Shown here: piece after piece, positions 22,501 through 34,500 of the stretch | Numbering within the stretch: position 1 is the stretch's first letter | Layout of the letters: every line of letters starts with the position of its first letter | Assembly (NCBI GenBank): GCA_002633005.1 | Contig: NMRA01000157.1 | Coordinates: 348,073-398,453, forward strand | DNA from: Phoronis australis | Lineage: Eukaryota > Phoronida > Phoronidae | Length of the DNA: 50,381 bases | Reading direction: 5' to 3' | Notes under the pieces: model-generated | Told to the model about the DNA's origin: nothing | Seen by the model: only the letters and a program-made list of their open reading frames with translations | The model's database searches: none | Translations under genes and position numbers: made by a program

Positions 22501-25500
22501 ACATTCCATTTACCGACACCCCACGCGATTTTCCTCATATTTTAAGCCGGTTCATGCTTGTCATGCCTGGTGTCTTACCATTGTCAGCTGACCACACTTG
22601 TACCGTGCCATTGGACAGTCCCACATAGACCTCCTCTAGCCCTTTGTAATACCTCATGTCCTCGATGGTCACCGTGGACTTCTTGAACACTTGAAACTTG
22701 AGCACTTCCCGGTAGCTGTCTTTGGCACTATAATTTTTATAGTTCACGTCAAAAAATATTCAGACAAAAAGACCTGGAATACTCTGTCATGATGGCTGGA
22801 CCGTAAATCCAGGTGAGTAAAATGCTCATTTCAGTAGCATCAAATCTGACAATTTCTTAACGATCTTCCAAGCAGCTTCATTGGCAGACAGAGAAGCTGA
22901 CAACAAAAAACAGACAGAAACAATAAAAATGACCACTAGGGGGCACACTGGTAGTCAGATCCATCTGAAAGTTGTTGCATCTATTGTCACACTCATAGAA
23001 AACCACTACCTTGCGAAATTTCAGAGATCCTGAAAGGGGTTAAGTACGCCAGGGGCACCACAGTAGTCCGATCCATCAAAAAATCAATGTCAGCTGTGGC
23101 CCTTTCAGTTAAAACAAATTTTCCAATCTTAATAGTGATTCGGCTTTGAGCGGTTTGGCAGATAGAGATGATGATGCCAAAAACATGCAAATAATGAAAA
23201 CAGAAGCACAATACATCAAAGCCATCTAAAAATGGGAAGGCATTGTCGACTCATTCTATGGACCTATTTACCAAATTTCATGAAAATCCATTAAGGAACT
23301 CTGATGATAGTAAAATGCAAAGTTTGTAAATTTAAATACTAAAATTGTCAATAGGAAGCACAAAATTTGCCAAATCTGCCCTAAAGTCATAGTCATCTGA
23401 CATCAGCTCCATAGGAACACATCTGCCAACTTTCAGGACGATCCTCCAGGGGGTTTTGGTGATACAGTAGCAGACACCAGACACAAAGACAGAGATGAAA
23501 GCCATGCACCCACATTATGTCATGTATATGGGAGTGAATAAAAACGTTATGCGGCAATTAACACCTAGACAATATTTTCATACGACACATCATAAGTTTC
23601 TGTGCCCAATCAAGGATTTTAAAAATAAAATTATGAATTAAATTGATAGGAAGTTGGAAAATGGTAATTTCTTGTATAATATTATTTATCATGTTTTGTG
23701 TCCTTCAGAAGCTACAAGGTCCAAAAGCAAAAGACTTTCAACATTTTCTGAGTTCCTATTAAGCAATATTATTGGCTCATCAGAATGCTTAACTTTACTC
23801 GGTTTGAAGATAATTTCGCATCCTATCACACAGCAAGTAATAAAGAACGAAACTAACAAAACCCTTCAAAGAAATTTTAACTTCTACCTGAAGACATGAA
23901 TACACCTGGAGTCGTCAGCCACCCACAGCGTGTCCTTGACTACACACATTACTTGGATTTTGTTTCCAAGGTTACAGTCCAATGTCTGCAAACAAACAAA
24001 AAATGCTTGTAAAATTCCTTAACTCAGTAACACTGTCTTCTAACATTGTGACTGTGAAATTAAAACCATATCTCGCAAACATTAATAATTCTGGTCTGCA
24101 TGCCACCTGTCGGCAACATCAAGTGACCTAATGAGCATCAGTTTGAAAAGATTTCTGCCCAGACCAGTACTCGAACCCGGGACCTTCTGTTAACTGTGCA
24201 AACTGAGCCATTGGGACCACTGGTCGAACACAGATGACATGCAGACCAAACTTATTTTTACAATCTATATTTCCACGCCTACTCATATAAAACCATATCT
24301 GTTTCGATTAAATTTTTTAAAGCAATACTGAACAATTATAATATCTGATACTTCAGTCAGCCAAATCGTGATGTTTGTACCAGTTTTGCCCTAGGTTTAA
24401 AATCACATGGCATCCATCAACAAATTAGTAAAATGCATAACCCCACTGTTAATGCACCCTCAATACAGTGAAACTAAATAATCCAGAGATTAACTATGTT
24501 TGACCTTATACCTAGTGTATTCTCAAGGCTGGTGATTCACAGAGAACAAAAATGCATCAGCTAAATTGTTCGTCTCTAGCTAACTGCGCAAACACGAATC
24601 AGACGGAGAACTTTTTGGATGATTATGTACACAATGGGGATGAAATGAGTCCCACATTGAAGGATTCTGGTGAGTATAAAGATGAAGAACTCTAGGCTCC
24701 ATCAACAACGATCAGATTTTTTAATAAATCAATGTATTTCGACTGACACTCCAAAGAACAATGCAGTTCCAAATCTAACCACTAACTGCCAACTCCATGC
24801 TAGTTATTATCGTGTGATGTACGTTATAGATCGCATGACGATTTTCCTCAGCATCCCAGAATTTGGGGATTAAAACTAGGTAATAGGAATGATTTGAGAA
24901 ATATTTTTGAATAATAATAAAACTTCAACATTATGCACCTTCAAATTGACATCAATGAGTGTGCAAGTCGCAGGTATTAAGAAAATTTAATACACTCAGC
25001 TGCAGTTGCTTATTGTAAAGGATAATAGTCACTTATAGCAACGCATTTTGAGAAGCATTCTTTTCATCGAATAACAGGTGTTAAATTGGTTCTCAAAATG
25101 TGGGCTTCCTAAGTGACGATTGCCAGACCATNGTACCTTCTGTTAACTGTGCAAACTGAGCCATTGGGACCACTGGTCGAACACAGATGACATGCAGACC
25201 AAACTTATAAATTTTTACAATCTATATTTCCACGCCTACTCATATAAAACCATATCTGTTTCGATTATATTTTTTAAAGCAATACTGAACAATTATAATA
25301 TCTGATACCTCAGTCAGCCAAATCGTGATGTTTGTAACAGTTTTGCCCTAGGTTCAAAATCACATGGCATCCATCAACAAATTAGTAAAATGCATAACCC
25401 CACTGTTAATGCACCCTCAATACAGTGAAGCTAAATAATCCAGAGATTAACTATGTTTGACCTTTTAATCCATTAACGCAGTGTATTCTCAAGGCTGGTG

Positions 25501-28500
25501 ATTCACAGAGAACAAAAATGCATCAGCTAAATTGTTCGTCTCTAGCTAACTGCGCAAACACGAATCAGACGGAGAACTTTTTGGAAGATTATGTACACAA
25601 TGGGGATGAAATGAGTCCCACATTGAAGGATTCTGGTGAGTATAAAGATGAAGAACTCTAGGCTCCATCAACAACGATCAGATTTTTTAATAAATCAATG
25701 TATTTCGACTGACACTCCAAAGAACAATGCAGTTCCAAATCTAACCACTAACTGCCAACTCCATGCTAGTTATTATCGTGTGACGTACGTTATAGATCGC
25801 ATGACGATTTTCCTCAGCATCCCAGAATTTGGGGATTAAAACTAGGTAATAGGAATGATTTGAGAAATATTTTTGAATAATAATAAAACTTCAACATTAC
25901 GCACCTTCAAATTGACATCAATGAGTGTGCAAGTCGCAGGTATTAAGAAAATTTAATACACTCAGCTGCAGTTACTTATTGTAAAGGATAATAGTCACTT
26001 ATAGCAACGGATTTTGAGAAGCATTTTTTTCATCGAATAACAGGTGTTAAATTGGTTCTCAAAATGTGGGCTTCCTAAGTGACGATTGCCAGACCATAGG
26101 TGCTTTAGAGATCCATACAGAAATCCAGGGTAAGGTCTAAGAGCTTAATAATTATGGACTCAACAAAAAAACCCCAACCTTTAAAAATGGTCAATCATAC
26201 AATGTGTTTGACCCCAAGGAGAGAAATGAGCAATTTAACTTGGAACGTAAATACCTTAGATTCCATACAAACAGCATTTTCATACAAGAGCACTTGCATC
26301 TTGACATCATAACCAATGTAGCCCGCAATCCATATCTCACTCTTACACGTCTCTCGAAGTTTCTGTTGAGTAAAGTAGTCGTCAACCTCCTCTGGGCAGG
26401 TGTCTTTAAAACATAATCACAAGTCAGCACCCAAATATTGTTTAAAAGATAGTGAATCACAGTGAGAGATCAGTGCACTTTGAATCTGAAAAATCAGACT
26501 AGAAAAACGAAGGTGCAATTTGCAGCAAAACAGTTATATTATTCAAAAACTAACTTTTGATTTTGACCATTTAACGCAAATGGTCTCAATCTGTTCCTAC
26601 ATGGTCAATTACATAGAAGTGACTTCTGAATTAGCATAAACTGTCACTAGAGACAGTACTCTAGATAGTTTGTCACAGTGGGCCACTTTATGAACTGCGC
26701 ATGATCACAGCCAACAATGAACTCGTCTGTAATTTTTCAAAGTTACCATCAAACCATTTGTATGCGAGTTGATAACATTAAACACAGAAAAACCAGGAAC
26801 TCCTACTGGGAATCGAACCACAGGTATCTAGAGTGTCGGTTCAGAGACCTGTGGTCTGATTCCCAGTTGTTTCTGATTTTTCTGTGTTTATTCGATATAT
26901 TTCACTATTGGCCAACCTTAGCATCTATACGTCAACAAGAGACTAGTAGAGATCTGGGGCCCGTTCCAACAAAACTCACTCAGCTAAGACAAATCTTAAA
27001 TTTTAGTAAAGTTTAAAATAAAAGTTAAATCTGTCTAAAAATAAATTGAAGAAAGAGATATTAAGTTTGACTTACGTGTTTGACATAAGTTTTGTCTTAA
27101 TTTTGACTAACTTGCCGAATGTGGAAGTTTCAAAGTTTGGAAGTTAAGACAAATCTTAAAGTTAAGTCAAAAATGAACTTAAGTCAGTTTCTTGGAACAG
27201 GCCCCTGTTTTATAGCAAGTTAGTTTTTTTTTGGCGTACCATGCGTTAAATGACTGATGCAACTTCGAATTACAATATGCTATAAACATTCCCACTCAAA
27301 ATAAGATTGGCCCAAACCCCGTCTATCAGGGTAAACGGTAGGTTTTGGCAGATTGAACTAGACCGTATTTATCCACCTTGGCGGAGTCGCGCTTGGCTCA
27401 CGATCAAAGGGATGCCGCCAAGCTGCTCTATTCAGTGAGTCATGAGCGAGGATAATTGGCTTCGCTCAGGCGGATATGATCAGCTGATTACAGTCTAGCC
27501 TAGCAGACTGTACTTTTTATGGAGAGAGTTTTACGTACTAGTTTTTACTGAAAAGAGGAGCGAAAACAAATATGAGTACAACTTTGAATTTTTCAAATCA
27601 GCCCAGGATAAGAGATTTTGCAACACAGCAACACTCATGATTACTTTCATTCAGCGCGCACGAATACAAAAACATAGGACCCAAGTTATTTAGATTTTGG
27701 AACACATGCATTGCAATATTCAAAATACTTTTATTATGAATCTTACAAGCTGTAAAACGACGTTGTTTAATTTCAGTGTGCTCCGTCAAATCGGAAATTT
27801 CCGAGATGTGATCTGCGGCGTGCGCGTATGTGTACAAAACACGTGATGTTGTGTTCCTAAAGTACGAACATTAAGAAACTTTAGCATGCCGTTATTATTG
27901 ACAGGGACACGATAAAACAAATTTGGATTTTGACTATAGTCTTGATACAGCGAGCTGGCTGACCCGTGCGTCAGTGTCTCTGTTAGACCCAGAAATTTCA
28001 CACAGCCCGGGTACTTCACCTCGTCCCCAACATGTAGATTGAGACTAGGACTATTAATGTTTTACTCCACGGTAGAGCTAACGACCGTCGCCCTGTGCAC
28101 ACAAAATCTGTGAGTTAACCAGCACTCATCTGCACGCCATTTTCTTGCATAATCCTCCGCCTTTGTAACAAAAAAGTCTGTCGTCAATGACCCGCACGCG
28201 CTCGCTCACTCACTCTCATACGCAGACGAACTTCAAAACAAACGTCACGTGACAACAACATTTGTGTTCATCCAGAGATTTTTCTCGTGTTGTGGGGTAC
28301 GATGTAGTGCAGATTTGGACTTATTCGCAATTAATCTGGACTCCACATGAACTTTAAAAATTGTAAAACATAAGGAAGATTTCAGTTGATTTTTTTGAGT
28401 CGAAACTATATTTTTATTTAAGAATTAAAGTTTTCCTATCGACGATCGCGATTCAGTGACTTATCAGTCCGCAAGTTTTCGCCCTGGGATTTCAGCACGC

Positions 28501-31500
28501 TGCAGGCCACATCTCAGAAATTTCCGATTTGACGGATAACAATGAAATTAAACAACGTCGTTTTACAGATTGTAAGAGTTATTATATTTTAACGTATTTT
28601 GAATATTGCAATGCATATGTTCCAAAATCTAAATAACTTGGGTCCTATATTTTTGTATTCGTGCGCGCCGAATGATGAAAGTAATCGTGAGTGTTGCTGT
28701 GTTGGTAAATCTCTTATTCTGCACCGATTTGAAAAATTCAGTCAAAGCTGTACCAACATTTTTTTCTCTCCTCTTTTCAAATATTACACTCAAAACTACG
28801 TAAAACGCTCTTCATAAAAAGTACGGTCATCTAGGCTAGATTGTAATCAGCTGATCGTATCCGCATGAGCAAAGCCAATTATCCTCGCTCGTGACTCGAT
28901 GAATAGAGCAGCTAGGTGAGATCCCTTTGATCGTGAGCTGATCGCGACACAGCCAAGGTGGATAAATACGGTCTAGTTCAATCGGCCAAACCCCACAGTT
29001 TTCCCTGATCAGAGGGGTTTGACAAGACCTCGTTTAGTGGGAGTGTTTATAGCACGGCAATTAAGTCTTTAAACAATTAAATGTTTTGTTTATCAACTAG
29101 GGAAAAAGATTAATTGTCATATGCACTTCCTTGACGTAAGTACTTTGCCTGCTATTACTAAGTACACAGAGCGACACCTGGTGACTGACATGCTTAGTTT
29201 CACACCAACGTGTAACGATACAGTAAATCTGGGCAAAGAGTACGATCCACGGGAGCTGATTGTGAACTCTCAGTGCTGTAGCAAATTGTGAGTATATTTT
29301 TGGGACATCCTGTAATTTATTACCTTCGTGAGGTGGTATGTCGACAATCTTAGAACATGCACACATGATGTTGAGAGGAGCCTTGAACACCTTTTTATCT
29401 ATGATGTCTGTGCCTTCAACATCAGGCAAAGGAACAGCTTCCTTGAGATGGCAGAATTCCATAGCTGAGGCCATTGAACATATCTCTTTCATTGTGGGAC
29501 GATCAGACGGCTTATCGCTCCAACACATCACCATCAGGTCAAGAACGTTGGTCGGATTTCGTGCCTCCTATGGGGCAGTAACATCAGCCGTTACATTTCG
29601 AAGTATTTTAGACACAGTTGACTCAAGCACTTTAAAAATGTTTTTCGAATCCCAATTTTCTAAGGAACATACGAGATCAGTACAGACATCTAGTGCAGAA
29701 GTCACAATCTATTTTCTCACGTTGAGAACATACTGTCTCAAAAAAGCCCGGGCAAGAAGCTCTGTCACCAGAGCCTGACTGGGGACAACCATAACAAATT
29801 AAGGTGAATGCTGACAGACATAGAAAGTTGATCCTGGGTGGTAGAGAGCAATCTAACAATAGAGGTGAGTTCACAAAGGGTGAAGATTAGACATTACAAG
29901 GGAGAGTCTGGAAGATGTAAGGCAGAGATGAGAAAACAGAAAGTTGAACAGACAAAGGTGGAGAAAAAGGTTATATCTGGCAGAAGTAAGGCAGAGACAA
30001 GCAGATGGAAGGTGAAGTCTAAGAGTGCAGAAGAGTCTTACAGACAAAGGGTAAAGTCTGGAAGATGTAAGCCAGTGATGAGTAGATAGAAGGCAGAATT
30101 TGGAAATGTAGACTAAGCTAACGGAAAGTGGACTTTAGAAGATAGATGGGGGAATGACAGATGGCAGAAAGTGGCGGTCGACACTACGACAGGCAGGAAC
30201 GAGTAGAGAGAAGGTGGAGATTAGAAGACGGGTAAAGTCCAGCCTATGCAGAGTATAGGTTGCACTTCAAGACTCAACTTGAAATTTGACTAATCACATT
30301 ACATGAAATTAGAAAAATTTAATAACTAGAAGCATGGCAGGTCTTATATGTTACCTAGGCACCAGGAAAGAATTAAAAATGACGTGGAAATTGGCAAACT
30401 TCCAAGATGAGTAATTAAGTCTTGTGGTCACGGGACCTGAAGCAACTGTGAGGCAGAAAGAAAAATGGCACAAAGATGTTCTGCAAATTACCTTGTAAGT
30501 GATGGCTGGCCGACCTCCTTGTATGATGTGAAGGCGCAGGTTGGCAGCACTATGCTTATGAAATGGTGGATTCAGTGACAACAGTTCATAGATAAATATC
30601 CCAAATGAATAGCAGTCGGCCTGAAAGATTATATTGCACGAGTTCAAGCATAACCGAATATTACCAATTAATAACAACCCACAAGCCAGAACAAACACGA
30701 TATTTTGCATTGGGATAAGTCATACTGAACTAGTAATCAGGGAGAAATTTTAACGACATGAACATTGGGTTTGAACACAAAACATTAATATTGGTCATAA
30801 TTTAACTTAAAAAGAACTCACTGAGAGGTGTTATGTATGATTACTATTAATTCAGCCACTTCTGCAGTTTACGGGACAGGTACTTGAGTCCTATGTCTTA
30901 ATTCTTAAATGCATTTAATATATGATTACACCATGTTAGGTGTCATTGGCCGCACTTACACATGAGACAGTTGTCACGGAGCAACTAAACGTGGAACAGC
31001 TGATCAGGCGCAAGTGTGTCACTGCGTAAACAAGACTGACACGGAGCAGCAGGTTGACACCGCAGCAGCCATTTGTGGCATCGGTTTGAAAGGTAGAGCA
31101 AGTTGCGCTTGATCGTCTACTCCAGTTTAAATTACACGTCCTGAACACAAACCGGGGCAAGGCGGAAGTGATCATCTCCTTTATGCTTGCATAAAAACGT
31201 AAATACGCGTGATTCGCTAGCATTCCACCTGGTTCGGACGTTCGCTTTTAATTGTTCATGCAGCACAGACAGTCTTCGTGTTAATGACTCATGCTGACCC
31301 AGTTTGTGACCTAATGTCGTGCAAATGATTCTAAATGGAGCAGTTCATGCTGTGATAACTCACACCGTGACAGCTCACACCATGACAACTCATACCATGA
31401 CAATTGTTCCCCATTTTGTAAAAACAGCTATTCTGGCTGGGTTAAGCAAACTGCAATAAAAAATCCATAAAACGTTCTGCGATTGAACGGTTTTAATAAA

Positions 31501-34500
31501 ACTTTCACGGCATTCACTGCGGCACCAGAAGATGTACGACTTAAGAGCCATACATCGTTATGTTCGACACAAATCAATGATGACACGCTACTTAATAGCA
31601 GACAGCACATTTGGAAATTTGGCCAACGTGATGTGGTGTAGGATCGATTATAGTCAGTGAGACAAGTCATGATGGGTCATTACCAGGATAAAAATCTGCA
31701 GCAAAATTGACCGTAACAACGGGCAAGCAGTATTTTGTCCGTCTTTACTTTTGGCTTGTACTATATTCTGTGGAGCTTATGCGTATTTATATAAATTATG
31801 CAGAGCTTCACACTATGTGGCATTATTGTACACACATCAATCAACAGAGGGCACTACCTCAACCATTCTAACACTTTGGTATACACATCAAACAGCAGAG
31901 GGCACTAGCTCAGCCACTCTGGCATTATTGTACACCCCTCGTGTCAATTACTCTCAGACTGGCATTGTAACCACATCAATCAACAGAGGGCACTAGCTCA
32001 AACATTTAGAAGCACCTAGTTTTCTTACACCACACCGCGAAAGTGACACACGTGCAATAAAGAATCAAATTGTTAGGATATTCCCCACCTTTTCCGTGTA
32101 TGTTTCATTGCCAGCATGTTCCAGTATCTCAGGCGCCATATATGGTGGAGTACCAGCAGAGCCACGTGCTCCTGAAATATTATTGTACCACAATGGAGCC
32201 AATTTAATGTTATGAAGCACCTTGTCGACAAGTCTGAGTGTGTAAGAGATAAATAAGAAACCATGGGTTTTAACTATGCCAGTATGTCACTTTTTTTCTG
32301 AAAATAGGCTTTTTACCAGACAGTCTGCCATTAATTGGGTCTTATGATCATGTGTTTTAAAAAATTAGTGAAAAAGAAACACAAGGTTCATTTGATAACA
32401 AAATAACGGCATGGCGGTAATCCAACTGGTCCAAAACGTTTGGTCATCTGTCGCCGGGATCACATGTGCCAAATCTCATTATGATCCTGCAGGGGTTTAG
32501 GAGATGCAGCCATGGAACCCGGGTGCCAGGAGAGAGCTGACGAATAAATGCACCCACACATAAATATGTGGGTGCACAAAAATACAATGATTTTACTTCA
32601 GCAACTCATTACATTCATCTAATTATTTAAAGTGGCATATTTCACCCGATTTTAGTTGCCCAAGTTGAATTCTTAACCGAAGTACCAAGCATAACCATGC
32701 ACATCCGATATTGAATTACCGTATATCCAAATAAGCCAGCAACTCAAGTCACATGCAATGCATTCAAGCATCATTTTTGAATCTGCAACTTAAGGCTGGC
32801 CAACCGCATGGTTTTGAAATTCTTGTTCATAACGGAAACACAATCTTATCAAGAACATTAACTTTATGATGCTCAGGGTTAAAGGCTTGATTTTACCTTT
32901 TTAAGCAGTTAGTGTGAATGCAGTTTTAAACATTCGCACAAGACATTTTTCTTTACAACAGGCCTACGTCCTTTATTACAGAAAAAACTTGGAGTGACTG
33001 ATAAACAGTATTCAATGGACAGATTATTTTTGTTTCCAACTAATGTTTATTCTAAACAGTTGACTACACTGTCCACCTCTATCACATCACAAGGATATAA
33101 TTATATGCCCACCTGTAGAAGAGGCAGATCGGCTGATCCCATAGTCAGCAAGCTTGACGAGGATAGAATGACTCGGGTTGTGAATGCGAGGGTCCGGCAT
33201 TTGCCAGACAAGAACGTTCTCTGCCTTCAGGTCCCGGTAAATGATGCCAGTACAGTGCAAAAAGTCCATGGCAGAGGACACCTGCAAAATTGAGTCAAAT
33301 GTGCCAGGTTCAAAATGTCAACTAGTCAATTGGGTGAATGTACTTTGGGTTTTAAAGTCAGAATTAGTGGCCCATCATGTAGCTACCGCAATGATTGCTG
33401 AACTCTTTCAAAAATAAGTTTCTACCAACACATCCCTACCACATACCACTGTCAGAGAACGGATTCATGTTTAATGGGAAGTCATAATTTGTCCCGCCTC
33501 AAAATTTTCAAAACGTCAAAGTGGCGTCAATTGTTACAGATTGCTCATATCATCTTAGCATTTGTCACATATGTATGGCACGATATTTGTCAGTGAAAAC
33601 AATGATTTCCATAATATTACAATTTGTGAAAATGGGAACCACCACTAGAAGCAGCATAAAATAACTTAACCAAGCACTGGGTAACGTTTTGTCACAAAAC
33701 TCTCAAAATATCGTTACGGACCACAGCTGTGGAATGAGTATCCCGATTGCCTGGTCGGCCAGTCGGGGACTGACAAACCAATGTTCAATTCTCGTATTGT
33801 CTGCTTTCATCTCATCTGATGCTCACGTAATCCAGCAATTATGTTGCAAACAGCACGCCTGACGCTAAGCGATATTTAAAAATATTATTTGCAAACAACT
33901 TTCAACAAATGTCGCGAAGCAGGATGTGTTTTGTATGAAATGCTTCCACAAAAAAACTTTGAATCAATGGAGAAAAATGGTTGACTTTTCAGAGAAATTA
34001 GACTTAACTTTTACTGGTCACCTGTTGATTCCTTTGTAAGCTCAGACCAGCTTAGTGAACCACAATATATTGTGTACCAACACAAAAAGCGTGCTTGAGA
34101 AATTAAGATTAGATGGTGATAGCGGAAATTTCTTGATTTTTGCAGTGCAGGAGAATGGTACGTAATGTCACAAAAATTCAGGCAAACAATTTTGCCACAG
34201 AATGTCACCATCACAGGGAATCCATTCTCTGCTATTTGTCAAAGCTTTATAAAAATCCGATAATAGGATGTGTGTATAGTAAATACAAAAAACTGAAATC
34301 TGCTTGTCGAAAAATCACTCAACAATATGGTACATACCCACAACAAATCTCACCTATTTCCGAAAAAATAAATATCAAAATGACGTTTTTTGAATCTTCT
34401 CAGGCTTCTAACACACTGTGGTACAAAATGTTGAACATACGTTCCGTGCTGCACATGTTGCAGTGAAAAGAGGATAAAAACAAACTCGACGGCCACACTG

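Noticed and set aside
24160-24235. A tRNA gene
   Set aside because: A- and B-box words are present but no intact cloverleaf or anticodon arm; the same holds at 19280, 20060 and 49295.
24670-25839. Two near-identical 67-aa ORFs as a tandem gene pair
   Set aside because: They lie in the two sides of an assembly duplication within an intron and show no domain.
27598-28817. Mirror pair of ORFs with similar protein as a real duplicated gene
   Set aside because: They come from the two arms of the inverted repeat and contain no recognisable domain.
29097-29323. Extension of LRRK exon 16 to the in-frame stop at 29097, as an alternative C-terminus
   Set aside because: The good donor GAAG|gtaata at 29324 matches the phase of exon 17, and the extension does not resemble WD40 sequence. 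A short isoform by intron retention remains possible.
29838-30089. Plus-strand Lys/Arg/Ser-rich ORF
   Set aside because: It is produced by the purine-rich minisatellite.
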